Made by a program: the position numbers and the translations under genes
Shown: one piece after another, positions 10,664-24,254 of the stretch
Layout of the letters: each line of letters opens with the position of its first letter
Position numbering within the stretch: the stretch's first letter is position 1
The notes under the pieces: generated by a model
Database searches by the model: none
The model's input: only the letters and a program-made list of their open reading frames with translations
What the model was told of the DNA's origin: nothing
Assembly (NCBI GenBank): GCA_947184155.2
Contig: CAMXCT020002091.1
Location: forward strand, 42,921-106,920
Source of the DNA: Cladocopium goreaui
Lineage: Eukaryota; Sar; Dinophyceae; Suessiales; Symbiodiniaceae
Direction of reading: 5' to 3'
Length of the DNA stretch: 64,000 nt

Positions 10664-10790
10664 ACCATACATTGAGATGTCAAAACAGAAACCCTGTTGG
10701 AATATTTCAAACATACATCCTACATTAAAAACATATTTAATTCCCGAATTGGTGGAAGATCTGCAGGAAAACCATACATTGAGATGTCAA
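10664..10790. repeat. 20-bp perfect direct repeat around an 87-bp insert
   Basis: ACCATACATTGAGATGTCAA occurs at 10664-10683 and again at 10771-10790. The 87 bases between look like an insertion that duplicated its target, or a partial tandem duplication. Confidence 0.7.
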
Positions 10791-11013
10791 GGTGCCAAGG
10801 TGTCGTGCAGATTTTTCCTGAAATCAATATATATATATTATACACACTTGTTGCGTATTTGTCAATTTCTTTCTGGCTCTTGGGGATATTCAATATGGCT
10901 TCCCTTCGCTGCTGAGTTTCCTGATCTTCGGTGCGCAGACGGAGCAGTATCGCCATGTCAACCAATGTTGGCAGGCCTGCGACGGTCACAAGTAGCCAAT
11001 GGAGGAATTTAGG

Positions 11014-11150
11014 TACCCTCATGGTAAACATACAAAAACATACAAAACACCATGGAAAAACACAACTTTAATAGGTAAATCGGTAAATCAACTATTTCTA
11101 TGGATATAAATGGGCCTTTTCAATAGCAAACTGTTGGTTTACCAGAGGGC
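11014..11150. mobile_element. MITE family A copy (diverged left end)
   Basis: Left end TACCCTCATGGTAAAC, right end GTTTACCAGAGGG, with the family interior (AATCAACTATTTCTATGG, CAATAGCAAACTGTT). Confidence 0.65.
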
Positions 11151-12328
11151 AGTCATCATAGCGGTAAGTAGCGCCGTGGTGGGACTATTTGGTCCGTATC
11201 ACCTTGAGAATGATCAGTCGGTAGCCATTGCGATTTTGGTTCAAAAAGCAATCAAACATGCTGCTATTTACGGTTTCAGAACCATTTTTCTGAACATTTT
11301 TTTGATGTTTTGTGATGATTTTCTACAAAACAGCATGTGGAGTAGTGCTCTCCATACCCCAAGTTGTGGAAATCTGGTCATCGCCCGTTGAGATAGCGAT
11401 ATTTATCGGGCAGGGAGCAGTTGATTCCTGGTGGTTTTTATTGTGAAATATGCAGATCCAAACATCGCAAACCACCAACAATGGGGTTAAACACCAAACT
11501 AGGGGGGTAGGGATTGGTAGTGTCATTGATGTAATCCGTGAGTGATGTTTTTTGTTGAAGTTTGGTGAACATGGGGTTGTTGAAACTGGTCGAATGGGGA
11601 GTATAAGTGTCCCGTATGGGAACCTCTTGGAGGAAGCAGTATAGAGGGGATAGCAAGGGTTACAATGGCACTGTTCAATTCTAGAGGTTCTTTGGCAGGT
11701 ACACGTGGTCCTGCCAGGTCTCGATTTTTTGTGTCTCAAGCTTGGGCCTTAGTCTAGCAAACCAGGTTCGATGTCCCTTCTAATTTCTAACATATATACA
11801 TCTGGTACTCTGGAACCCCGAACAACCAGAGTTAAGTGGTTTCCCAAAACAACCCATGTTGTATAGGGATTCTTCATTACCATAGAGAAACAATGATTTA
11901 TTGCAAGTTGCTGGGGGTTCCACCCCTTTCCCGCGGATTTGCTGAATCTCTTGGAGGAGCCCATCCAAACGTCAGAAAGATCAAAGGACCAAAGAAAAAG
12001 AAAGGCATCCAACAGCCACATCCCCAGTATATCCATTGTAAGATATTGTAAGATCTATTTTTGTATATATATATATATTATCCCCATATTGTAAGTTCTA
12101 CCATTGTAGAAAGCACATCACCAGTTAATATCCATTGCATGTTCAATCCCATGTTCTCCATACCTGTGACTCGAAGACAGACAGGCCTTGTCCTTGCTGG
12201 TGGATATGTTGACCATCCTCACCGTGCTGGACGTGTGTTTGCAGGCGAGTCGTAAGCTACTCTACCCTTAAACGGTACCCTTTCCAAATCGCTGGTGAAC
12301 GGATGGATATTAGCGTTTGCGAATATGG
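11151..12328. other. Non-coding, no gene seen
   Basis: Short open frames occur on both strands without splice-site or composition support. A TATATA run lies at about 12065. Confidence 0.45.
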
Positions 12329-12433
12329 TACCCTCTGGTAAACTAGCATAACTATGGAAAATCACAATTTTTCAATGGGAAAGCTCACAATAAATGGCCA
12401 TTTTCAATAGCTACGTTAGTTTCCCAGAGGGTA
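12329..12433. mobile_element. MITE family A copy
   Basis: Full copy of about 105 bases: TACCCTCTGGTAAAC at the left, GTTTCCCAGAGGGTA at the right, nearly palindromic across its length (ATAACTATGGAAAATCAC against GGCCATTTTCAATAGCTA). Confidence 0.85.
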
Positions 12434-13688
12434 ATAATATCCCAACTCATGGAGGTGATCACCATGCCAGGACTTTTGGGGGGGTGCAATAGTTATCAAT
12501 AGTTCTAGCTAAGCCCATTCACATCCCATGAAATCCCCTATGAAATTCCATGACATCTTCCTGAAATCCCTATGGAATACCACTTTTGGCCACTTTCCGG
12601 GTTCCAAACTATGGGAAGGACAAGCTGGGCAGGATTGAAACCAGTTCCGTAACCCCCCTGATAGCTGTTTTTTTTAGCCCTTATGATTAGTTAAAGTTGC
12701 TGGTTGAGCTTCACCCTGAATGAACTCAACCACTTTTTTTTTGAAACGGGGTCACCGTTTTTTTTCAGTTGGTCAAATGGGTCGTTTATCCCCGTGATGG
12801 TCTTATCCGCGGTCGAAGGATGCACCGGGAAGTCTCTAATTTTGTGAATGCCCAGACTCAGGTGGCCATTCAACAGGGATTTTGCTATGGAGGCCAAACA
12901 CCATGAAAAAAGGGGAGCAAAAAGGGCCAAATCTGAGCCATCTCCAGGTGTCTTTGAAAACAAGACCTGGATGAAACTCACTATTTTTTTCACCTTCTGA
13001 AGTATTGAAGTGTTCCAAACCCCCCAAACCCTGTATGTCAGGCTTGTTCCAAGTCGTGTGTGTCGCAGGATGAAATGAGATATCCCAACTTCGTGCCCAG
13101 CATCAAAGCCATCTGGATCAGGACGGGGGTTTATCCCCAGTCACCATCCTGGCCATGGATGACCATGACTTAGCATTGAAACCCATGGCGACGACGGATT
13201 GCCATGTTAGAACACCACCAGATTTTCCATCGTCCCTGCTGGGGCATTGTTGGTGAAAAATCTGGACTCCGGGCGGGGTATGTCTGGTGGATAATGCGAA
13301 GAGATGGGAATCTTTTTCAACAATCCCTCAAGAGTAAGGAATTCCAAGAAGCCAGCAACCCTGGCTGGAAAATACTGAAGCTCTTTATTTGAGGGACCCA
13401 TACTTGATGGGTTCCCCAGTGAACTTAGTGGATATATATGGATATTGTATATCATTTCACCAATAGTCAAAAAGGGGCCGGATCTCCCACGTTATGGAGG
13501 TGAACGCACCATGGTTGCAACCATTTTTTCTCCAAGCTGCACCCCCAAGTATTCTTTGGGTACTACTTGGAAGATCATCCTACTTAGTAACTGCTTAGTA
13601 ATCGCAGTTGTAGCCGATTTATGATGATGTCTTTTTGGCATAATCCATAAAAAATCGGTGACTTACGATCACCAGGGTTACTAGTTAC
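12434..13688. other. Non-coding, no gene seen
   Basis: Several T runs of eight or nine bases and no exon that I can support. Confidence 0.45.
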
Positions 13689-13836
13689 TACCCTCTGGAT
13701 AGCCCTGATAACTTAACATAGCTTGCTATAGAAAATGGCTGAACACGGTCCATTGAGTTTGAGATTTACCGATTATAATATGATTATTTTACATATATAT
13801 ATATAATTATATATAGTTATGTTAAGTTACCATAGG
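13689..13836. mobile_element. Degenerate MITE family A copy with an AT insert
   Basis: Left end TACCCTCTGG is intact. The interior keeps AACATAGCTTGCTATAGAAA. A TATATA tract interrupts the right half, which ends TTATGTTAAGTTACCATAG without the terminal GAGGG. Confidence 0.45.
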
Positions 13837-14462
13837 CTTCACGTGTGTGAATCCCGTTGATATCCCGATTTTTCTGTTACCATGATACCATCTGTTAAAA
13901 AATGGGTGGATTATCCGGATTTTCAACCGGATATGGTGACGCTCACCCCGTGATGAAGTTACCAAGAAACATGTTCCAATGGGAATTTCAGGATCCGAAC
14001 CATGGAGGTACGTTAGTACTATATGTTTGGTCATATTTTCTGGGGATATTCCCTGAAATTTAGGCCTCAAAAATAAGCCTTATATATGATAAGTACCTCC
14101 AATTTAAGTTCCTGAAATGGCAATTGATCTCATGGGTATTCATTCATAGCCGTGTGAAAATGGATTGATGGCCAACGATGAATTCATCAATGAATTTTCG
14201 AATTGAGGGGTTTTTGCAAATCTCAAAAGCGGATTGATGACCATTAAGCATGGTTAACTCATGTGAACTCCCAGTTTTGCCGAGCAATGCCCTTTTTTTT
14301 TCCTGTTGCTTAGAATCCTTGGGATTCTCCTCTCGAGGAGCTTTCAGGGATGGGTTCGCGTGGTCTTCGCGACCTGTCTGGAGATTGGGTGCATCAAACA
14401 TGGGGAGATCATGATTGTCATTTAGAATGAGGTATACATCCTATATAACGTACGTATATATA

Positions 14463-14496
<34 letters not shown>

Positions 14497-15033
14497 ACAA
14501 TGTATAACATATATACACATATACATATACAGATATAGAGATTACGGCAATGATAATTTTGTACTAGGTATATATTCATATATATATATATACACGCATC
14601 GACAAGTGATGTCGCGACCTCACGTCGCGACATCGAAAAAAAAAAACTACAGTATCCCAAAATAGCCGAACTATTCTGGTTACAATGAATCAATACATAT
14701 CTTTTGTACTGATTAGTTTTAGGGGATGGGTCAGGCTCTGGAATAGCTAGACGTGATTGATTTATCCCTAATTACGAAGAATTCTTGCCGGGGAAGCAAA
14801 TGACATCAAGAATGCATCAAAAGTGACCACAGATGTCAAGATGTTAGGGCCCAAAAGGAGTGTTTGCATCTGTTTGCACCTCATTTTGAGCCGCAATCAA
14901 GTGATGGATCGATGGTTTCTCTTTTCCAGGCCGTTCCGAAGGGTGGAAGTCCAGTGATCCTCACAGAGCATATTCCGTCACTGGAATGATGCTGCCAGTA
15001 GATAAGAGCTATTTTCAGGTTAGTGGGTTATTG
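13837..15033. other. Non-coding with TATGTA microsatellite
   Basis: No gene supported. A TATGTATA-type microsatellite lies at about 14450-14600. Confidence 0.5.
14608..14634. other. Perfect 11-bp hairpin GATGTCGCGAC/GTCGCGACATC
   Basis: An 11-bp perfect inverted repeat with a five-base loop (CTCAC), followed by a run of about twelve A. GC-rich and CpG-rich in an AT-rich setting. Function unknown. Confidence 0.6.
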
Positions 15034-15146
15034 TACCCTCTGGTTATGACTAACATTGCCATGGAAGCCATGGCCCATAGAAATAGATGGTTTACCTAGC
15101 TATAAAATGGAGATTTTCCATGGCTATGTTAAATAACCAGATGGTA
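15034..15146. mobile_element. MITE family A copy
   Basis: Left end TACCCTCTGGTTATG, right end AATAACCAGATGGTA. The interior has GCCATGGAAGCCATGG and GATTTTCCATGGCTATG. Confidence 0.75.
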
Positions 15147-17604
15147 ATTCAGCCAGTAGTAAATGTACCTTTCTGATGGATGCACAAAGTTGTTGGTCAA
15201 TGTTTATCCTTTTTTTTTTGATCCCATAAACCATGAAAAACATCCTCCATAAAACCTGGTGAAAAGGTAGACGATGAAAGCACATCTGACTGGGACCATA
15301 CCATGGGGTTGTGTAGCATTAGGGGGATAGGATGAAAATTCCCAGCATCGTAGTGGTCAAATGCTTCCCTTTCTCCCAGCATCTCCTGAATTTCTAGGCC
15401 TGGTCATGCTTTATTTGTGGCGCTGTGCCCATTGTGTGGCTTGTTTTTCTCACAGGGCCCAATCAGGACGGGTGGCCCGAACTTGGAGGAAACTTTGGTG
15501 AAGGGATTTTTCCTTTTTCCTTTTTTTCGCATTTTTTGTTTTTAAAGCAAGTAACAAAATCCAACTGTTTCAGTGGATATATATATATAGATTGGCCACA
15601 CATATGATCTGTGACTTTTCTTTCGCAAAACTGCATGGATGATCTGGAAATGCCCTGCCAGGCATGGATCTCGTGGATGACGGTATGAAATAGCCCAGTG
15701 TTTTTTTGGAGCTGATATTCTATGGGTTAAAACCTATATATTTTTGTATTTGGGGTGATGAAGATCCACAACTGCTATTTTGATTTATTTTTGGGTGAAG
15801 AGAAGGGCACCAGGGTTTTGACTTATACCCATATAGGGCTTATAAAGCACTTAACTTACTAGCTCGGATGCATATCCAAGTAGAAGAATTTTTGAAGAGA
15901 ATTTGTCCCGATTCTACGCAGGGCGGGGTGTTTTTTTTTTTTAATTCAACTATAGAACACCTTTAGAATATTGATACAACCGATTTGGCGGGTGTACCCT
16001 CGGGGAATCCAAGATGGGAATTTCTCACATCCTCCATTTATTTCGGAAAATCATCTATAAGTGGGCCATTGTTCATAGCTATGGCAAACATTGCCAGAAG
16101 GTAGATCCGATTTTTTCTGGGACACTGCACCCTGAACATCCCGAAGAAACGCAGGTGTTTTTTGTCAGATTTTCTGAACGATGGAAAATCGCCGACAGTT
16201 TAGCATAGTTCATGTGTCAGGGTGCTGTGATCCAGTATCCACCTTATGGATATCGGCATCTTTTTGAGGGTTTCTATGCCATCTTAGAAAATTTGGAGAT
16301 TCACCCAACTTTGGAACTGGCTATGGCATGCTGGACTTTGGAACTGGCTATGGCATGCTGGGTTTGTGATGGTACTAGAATCGCAAGTGCTGCGGACTTG
16401 AAATTCATCCGTTCCAACATATCATAAGCAACTCCCGTCAGGAACCCTGGTAATATGTGCAGTATTGGATTTGCGGATTCTATGTGGGCACAAAGATAAC
16501 AACCTCGCCCGAAAATCCGAGAATGACGCCTAAGAATTAAGGTTTGGATCATCCCCCAGACTGCTATTTTCCCAGGGTTTCATGGAACATCTGCAGGAAA
16601 GCTCTGTATCTGAAGGTAAAACCCATGGGTTTCCTGTAGATTTTCGATTAAACCAATCCATTGACATTTCCACTTCAGGAATTGCAATGATTTGCTAAGA
16701 TTCTTCAACCCAGCGCCGACCCAAACACACCCGAAGAAAGCGTTGAAGTGTGGGTGCTTTATCTCACCGCGGCGGTGATCGATACAACTTTATCAGACAT
16801 GAGTCAGTTAGACGATGCTTAGTGGAATTTGATCAGCAAGAACGGGGGTGTAAAATCACGCAGAAAATCAGGATATAGTGGGAGTGAAATGGAGTTCATA
16901 TAATTTGATCAATGAATCATGGATTTGGTTTGTTTGAAAATGGGGTGCAGCAAAGTATAGCCGTTCAATGGGAAAACACTGAGAAATTAACATTGATAAA
17001 CTACTCGATTTGGGGTAATTAGCTTATTTTTAGACACACCCAAATCATCAGGTTTTTGGAGTCCATTTCAGTTGATGACTTTCCATTGAATTTGAGGATT
17101 TGATTTCCCTGTTTGCCATGTTACATTCCAAAGGACAGCTGGATTGTTGCATTTAAAGGTCAGAATGCACATATTCCAAATGATCATCCTTTTGTTACTG
17201 TGATTCTTGGCCCCGGAGCACTCAACTTAAATGCGTGGGACTCCCCAAAGAAAATGCGTTGGCCCACCGGTATTGACAGGCATGGATTCCATTATCATGA
17301 AATGTTCCCTTGACGATTTGGACATCATTATGTCATATGATGTCTGGAAATTAAACATAAACATGCCACATGATACTATGCCACTATTCATACTTAATGC
17401 CGCTATACACATGATGCCAAATATGGCATTTTTAATCACTATTTCACTAATCACCACTTCATACTATGCCAAAAAAAGTGTTATCACCATCATAGAGACC
17501 GAAACGAACCACCGCGTATCTTGGAGTCTAAAAGTGTCCTCCAGCTGGTCGAGAAGAATTCTCCCATGGGATGGTAGCCTGAGTATGTTTCATGTTCCTC
17601 CGAA
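15147..17604. other. Non-coding with MITE C remnant and a 26-bp tandem duplication
   Basis: A diverged family C element is at about 15721-15836 (GGTTAAAACC at the left, GGTTTTGACTTATACCC at the right). A 26-bp unit containing TTTGGAACTGGCTATGGCAT is duplicated in tandem at about 16308-16361. No gene supported. Confidence 0.5.
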
Positions 17605-17653
17605 GATGGTGATCATTTTCTGATTTTCCATAGCTATGTTGAATTACCAGAGG
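17605..17653. mobile_element. MITE family A right-half fragment
   Basis: Keeps ATGGTGATCATTTTC, then TTTTCCATAGCTATGTTG and TTACCAGAGG. The left half is absent. Confidence 0.5.
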
Positions 17654-20229
17654 CGAAATGTTCACATCATGAGTAATAGATAGGAATAGTGCGAACAGGG
17701 AAAGAAGGATCATTTGAAGCCAGGAATATATGAACAGTGCTTGTTCTGAAAACAGAAGACTGTGCTCTAAAATAAACATGTTGTTTCATTCCTTATCATG
17801 CGGGTAAACAATGCCATAACCATGCCCCAAATCACCATTTTTATAGGTGGTATTATCCATTTCCAAATGGGTGGTTTATTATTGTTTTACCCATATTAGA
17901 TGGAGATCATTTGTGGCATGCACAGTTTGCATAGAGACTGCGCTTGGAGTGTGACTAAAAAAATGCTGAGATATTCAGTAGCCATTGATCTTCAACAGAG
18001 ATTTCCCCAACTGAACAGCCAACAGCCTATTCTATCGTTGGACTCCGGACATGACAACAAAGTTGACGAATTGCACGCAAGTAGGTTCCGGCAAGGTTCC
18101 GCGTTCCAAGGTTCCGGAACACCTCAACATAGGGTTCCATTGACATTCACCTGTTGCCGGCAACATCTGGAAGGAACAAGGACGAAAGGAGGAGAGCACG
18201 ATGGCAGATGTCAAGGGGCAGCGCAGATGGCAACTGCTGGATTGGGGAGGCGGCGGTTAATGGCCAGCATGGAGCACAAAGAAACGACAAGAGCGCGCCC
18301 CATCGCGCCAAAACTTCAGGCGCAAAGCGACAACCATTTTCTGCCCAATTTGGGGGTAGATAGACAGGTAGGTATATAGACACATAGGTGAGCAGAGATA
18401 GGCGCATACCGCATACATATGTAGATCGTTCGTAGCATGAATTTTGGAAATTGGCCAATCTGCAGATTGGCCGCGAAGAAAAACATTGCTTTGCCCACTC
18501 AAAAGAACCACACCATTGTATTTGTTGGTTCAGTTTTGTTGGCCCACATAACACGCATGTCTTCACCATCACAGTGGCCTCCCACATGAACCAGGTAAAA
18601 CTTGAAGTTTGCCCATCATTGCAATGTTTGTTTCCCAGCCCCAAAGCGGCTGGTTTCAGGACCAAATTTCGGCGCCTGTGATCTTTGGTGGTTCGGATGA
18701 GGCGCTAGGGCATCGGGGATGATTGGGGGACCTTGGCGCCTGGGGATGCCAAGTTATGGGCCCATCTAGGAGCTGATGCATAAGCGTAGCAATGCGATCA
18801 ACTGGTTTGTTTTGGTGCCGGGGTGATGTTGTGGATTTAATTTTTTTAGCACATGGGTACAAATGAAGTTTCCGTTATCAGGCGCCCAGCACGGTTCCCA
18901 GGGGAGAGTTTCGACATTTTGATTGGGCGAAAAAAACTTGTTTTGTGACTCGCACATTTCTCACACATTCCATCGATGGACATCCGAATCTAATGTTGGG
19001 ATTTCGACAGAGTTTGTAAAAAATCATAAAAAGTGCCAAAGTCGTTGGGCATGTGTGGAATGAAAGCCACAAAAAATTGAACATGGCGGAAATTGGGTAC
19101 ACATGGTTGTTTCAAACTACTGAAAATGTTGCATGGGTGTGTTAAGCCCGTTTCAGTTTCAATCCAGATGTCAGTTTAAGAAATTGTCCGACGGAGAAAA
19201 ACGGTCTACAATATTGTTTGCTATGCAACATAACCATGAAATATCAGTTTGAACAAAACAACAAAACCAAAATGGAATTATGATAGTGTATAATTCACAA
19301 GAACAAGCACACACAAAAATTAAAAATGCGGATCATAAAATGACATGTCTCGTGGCAGAAATCAAGGATTGCCTTAATGAACCCCATTAATAGTTGTCAT
19401 TGTTTAAGACATATCACGCCCATAATTTGATAGTATACACACACATATATATATATATGCACACCAAATACGCAAATATACACATACATACATATGTACT
19501 TTCTCATCACCATATTTGCGCTAGCATGGCCATGGACATCCAAACCAATGTTCTCTGGGCATCTGATGCTTTGAATCCATGGCAGGTGACACGCAGCATT
19601 TGCGCTGGTGTCTTAGTCTTCGTTGACCTCCTGGTGACCGTGCAGGACCGAACCTGGAGAATGTTGGAGGTCCAATCAGGGTTTTGAACACACCCGCCAT
19701 AAAAGAATGGTCAAGTCCTACTAGAATATTGGTAAATTATGTTTTGTAGCTTTGGGGAGGTTACTATACTACAACCAGTTACTTGCTTGAAATTGCTATC
19801 ATTGGACAATGTGAAACTTTCTTGTCTTTGGTAGTGAAACTGCTGGGTGATTTTTCATTGTCTGAGTTCCAGAGGGAAGGTAAAGCACTTTGTGTGGGGA
19901 GATGACTTGCAACATATCAAACTGGGAACTACAGATGAACTAAAAAGGTCATGTTTGATATACGTTTCATGTTTCATACGAACTAAGATGACACTGGGAA
20001 TCAAGAACATACATATGTGTCCCAGTTTCGTATAGATATGGTATGAAATGGTTCATGGTCATGTTTCATGATGTTTTAAATGATTTTACTCGTTCTGGTT
20101 AGGTTAAAACTCCTGGGTCAAACAAGGTCATGTCCTCTCGAGGATTGGGACTTTCCGACCTTTGAAGAGCCCTTGGAAATTCAGGTGGGGGGGTATTGTA
20201 TGACTTGAACAGACCCAAATGGTGGGAAT
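17654..20229. other. Mostly non-coding; possible exon near 19580-19680
   Basis: Most of this stretch is featureless. At 19585-19680 on the + strand an open stretch follows a CAG and reads VTRSICAGVLVFVDLLVTVQ, a hydrophobic helix. Exon status is a guess. 18085-18125 holds a GGTTCCGG-type short repeat. Confidence 0.3.
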
Positions 20230-21440
20230 TGAAAAAGTATGTGTATAATATATATATATAATATGTAAATATCATATATGACATAAATATGATATATATA
20301 TACACATAATATGTGACAATTATGATAAATATGATATATGATATTTATGAAGTACATAAATAAATAAATAAATATATATATATATACATAATATGTGACA
20401 ATTATGGTAAATATGATTCATGATATATATGATATATATATATATAAATAAATGGTATATATGGTATATATGATAAATATGATATATATATATATGATAA
20501 ATATGATATATATATAAAAATGATATATATGGTATATATATATATGATATATATGATATATATGAGATATATGATACATATGATATATATATATATGATA
20601 TATGATATATATATATATTCATGATATATATGATATATATATATATGATATGTATGATGTATATGATATATATGATATATATGATATATATATGATATAT
20701 ATGATAGATATATGATATATATATATATATTATATATATATGATATATATGATATATATGAAATATATATGATATATATATGATATATATGATATATATA
20801 TGATATATATGATATATATATATATGGTATATGATATATTATATAATATATATTTATGATATTTATGATATATAAATGATTTATATGATATATATTTGAT
20901 ATATATATATATGTAATATATATGATATACATGATATAAATGTTTTTTTTTGAAATATGTTATATATGATATATATTTTTATTTATTTATGATATATAGA
21001 TATATGTCTGATATATATATATATGTATGATATATTTATATATCTGATATGTATGATATATATATGATATATATATATATATGATATATATGATATATAT
21101 GATATATCTATATATATGATTATATATATATATGATATATGATATATATATATATGATATATATGATATATATATATGATATATGTGATAAATGATATAT
21201 ATTTATTTATATATATATATGATAAATTTATATGATATATATTTGATATATATGATATATGTCATATATATACAAATTTGATATATATATATTATATGAT
21301 ATATATATATGTGATATATATACATATGATATATATATATATCATATATATATATATCACATATATATATATCCTATATTTGATATATATATATATGATA
21401 TATATATGATACATATGATATATATGATAGATATGGATAC
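20230..21440. repeat. 1.2-kb (ATATATGATAT)n AT-rich tract
   Basis: Almost only A and T with a G (or C) every 8-12 bases: GATATATATGATATATAT and variants. Open frames of Tyr/Ile/His/Ser here are artefacts of the repeat. The tract could unwind easily, but I have no evidence for a specific role. Confidence 0.92.
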
Positions 21441-22659
21441 ACCTGGATAAATTGTAACGTCCTCACATCGTCTTCCGTCCCTGCTAGAAATTGGTTGGGA
21501 TTAGGGGAATCATCCGAACTGGTCTTGTTGCAGGTTGATGAATTGGTATAATTTCTCCATATTTGTTTGTATCAACTTGAAAAAACAAATCATTTCAACC
21601 TGCAATAAGACCATTTTGTATGAGTGCAACAAGAATTCTTACCCTATAATGTTTATCCATATTTGAAACCAATAAAAATGAGGATTTTAGCCAACCAAGA
21701 GTAAGGGGAGGCTGGAGAGGGATTGTTCTCAACAATGAGGAGCTGACATTTTTTGAAGACCCACCAGCCCACACATTTTGGAAATTGTTTAGCATTAAAC
21801 AAACCGAAGGTGCGATAGGTCCAACGATCGGGGGCTAACAAAATACCACAACAATTTTAGGTAAGTAAGTGGTAAATTGGTTGGGTATAGTATTTTCTTA
21901 AATTTTATCATCCACTTATCTTTTTGAAAATAAAAATTTAGAAACTGATTAGGGTATGCTGTATGCCATCGTTTGAAGATTTCGACATTTTTCTATATTG
22001 GGGATCAACATTGAGGAGCGGGATATCTTGGATGACCAATGAAATAGGGATGTAATGAACAATAAATGGAGATGCAACAAATACGCAAATTGGACTGGTA
22101 AAATACATAAGAACACATTCATTGAAGGAATTCTATGTATTATGTATCAGATAATGTATCAGACATGTATTATTTGTACACATATGATTATTATTGTTAT
22201 CATTATTATCAACATTACAAGGCGGGGGGTCATGCTTTGTAACGGTTAACCTGTCCGTTATGATAAACGCAATACATGGATTGTGATTGGTTCCCAGCCG
22301 TTTCTGATCATGTCTGCTATTATCCCGCCTATGGTGGAAATAATTGTTTTGGGGATATACGTAGACCGATTTTGTATTGAACAATCAAACATCACCAGGT
22401 TATGGTTGTTGTTTATGTGCGCTACTAGTTTTCTAAGTTTTGATTGAAGTCTTGCAATCAAAATTCAATCTAAGGATCCCTGGTCACGAATCATCAGGGC
22501 ATAACATGGGGACATTTTCTGGCAAAGATGAACTCCGCTTGCGCTTGCGTTTCATCGGAAGTGAACACGTTGTTTCGTGGGGTTCCAACTTCAGTTTTTC
22601 CTGCCAGATCATCCCAATGAACTGCCATGATTGGGGATGATCAGTTTACATCTGAAAAA
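21441..22659. other. Non-coding, no gene seen
   Basis: Open frames on both strands are short and lack splice support. Confidence 0.45.
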
Positions 22660-22778
22660 CCATCCGGTAAACGTTTACAAAAATCTATGGAAAATCACCA
22701 TGCTATGTAGCTGGGTAAATCCACTATTTCGACTGGGCCATTTCCAGTTCGCAAACTGTGAATGTTTACCAGAGGGTA
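22660..22778. mobile_element. MITE family A copy
   Basis: Left end diverged (CCGGTAAACGTTTAC). Right end GTTTACCAGAGGGTA. Interior has TATGGAAAATCACCATGCTA and CCAGTTCGCAAACTGTG. Confidence 0.75.
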
Positions 22779-23007
22779 CCATCCATTGATGGTAGTACGA
22801 TGGTGTTTACACCGTTGGGTTTACCGCAGTAGTAAACACGGTGCAAATTCGAAGCCACGAAGCCACGTTTTTTTTGGGGGGGGGCAGGTCCAAAGCTCTG
22901 TTCCCATCTGCAGCGACCACAAACATGTGGAGGTTTTCATCCGCCATGGATGATCAGTTTAGTATTGAAAGCTATGGTGATGCACCCGGGCATCTTCCAT
23001 GTGAAGA

Positions 23008-23112
23008 TACCCTCTGGTTATGTCAAAATAGCTATTGAGAATGGCCATTTATAGTGGATTTTCCCATTAAAAATGGTGATTTTCCATAGTTATGTTAGTT
23101 TACCAGAGGGTA
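23008..23112. mobile_element. MITE family A copy
   Basis: TACCCTCTGGTTATG to GTTTACCAGAGGGTA, with AAAATGGTGATTTTCCATAG inside, so this copy lies in the opposite interior orientation to the one at 12329. Confidence 0.85.
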
Positions 23113-23329
23113 ATCCCAATTGACTCATCATGGCATTTTTTGTCAACTTGAAGAGCCAAAGGGCGAGTCCCGACTTAACGATTTTTGGCATCGTTTCATC
23201 CCATTAAAATGGTCCCCATCTTTTTTTCCATTCCCACAGAAAGGGGCTGGAACATAGCAGAAACTTAGACTCTAACCAGATAAGTAAAATAGAAGAACAT
23301 AGATAAATGCTATCATTCCCACTATTTTT

Positions 23330-23485
23330 CGGATCCCGATCCGGGCCTCCCGAAATCTCCCGAACGCAGGTGCCAACGAAAGTCTTGGGTACTTTTAGTG
23401 ACAAGCTGAAGAGCCTTGGCACAGCCAGCTCTCCTGAGCGGGTTTCATGCTTCCAGGCCTTGCATGTCCATAGGATCACAGGTTT
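23330..23485 (+). CDS. Candidate exon, unrecognised
   Basis: Open stretch with protein-like composition (RSGPPEISRTQVPTKVLG, then TFSDKLKSLGTASSPERVS), ending at a plausible ACAG|GTTTTT donor. The minus strand is also open here, so the strand is uncertain. It lies between family A MITEs, as an exon between long introns would. Confidence 0.25.
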
Positions 23486-24091
23486 TTGGTGACCCTTGCA
23501 TATTTTCATGAGGATAAAACTTGGGGATATACTGGAATATCATGGAAATATCATGAGAATGTAATGAGATATAGTGATCTACTTGGATATACTATTATAT
23601 GTGTATGAGTGAGTGCCAATTCGCAAGAAGCACTGGAAAATAGTGGGGGCTGCCGTGATACACCACAGATGATCTGCAATTCTATGGGTTTGCGGCTAGC
23701 TGGATGGCTGTTTCCCTGCTGGCACGGTAAAGAAACGCACAAGGTCTAGTGATTGATTGTTGGCTATATCAGTAGCCTACCCATTCGGAACCTGGAATAG
23801 CAGGCCATCAGAAATATATGTAGGTCGCAGAAACAACTACAATAACCACTTTCTGAGTTTGGGTTACGATGAACATTATAAATCAACTAGCATACTTTTT
23901 GATAATCCCAACTTGTTCAATAGTAACTAGCCAAGTAAACGCACAGAATCTTACGATGGAACTTCGCATGACTTCAAGGCTTCCAGGTTTCCAGGTTTCC
24001 GGCCTCTGAGGATCACATTCGTGGCCAAGTTCTTAGCTTTGCACCCTGGCAGTTTGGTCATTTTTGGGTATTCCCAAACGGGTTGGGGGTT

Positions 24092-24203
24092 ACCCTCTGG
24101 TTATGTCAACAGTTTGCTATTGAACATGGCCCAGTCGAAATAGTGAGTTTTCCCATTCAAAATGGTGATTTTCCATAGTTATGTAAACGTTTACCAGAGG
24201 GTA
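24092..24203. mobile_element. MITE family A copy
   Basis: TACCCTCTGGTTATG to GTTTACCAGAGGGTA, with CAGTTTGCTATTG and CCCAGTCGAAATAGT inside. Confidence 0.85.
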
Positions 24204-24254
24204 CCGTGAAAATACAGAAACCAATGTAGTCCCCTGGGTTTGAATTTTGATCCA

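Noticed and set aside
20320-21450. Tyr/Ile/His-rich frames of up to 176 codons
   Set aside because: Translations of the AT tract.
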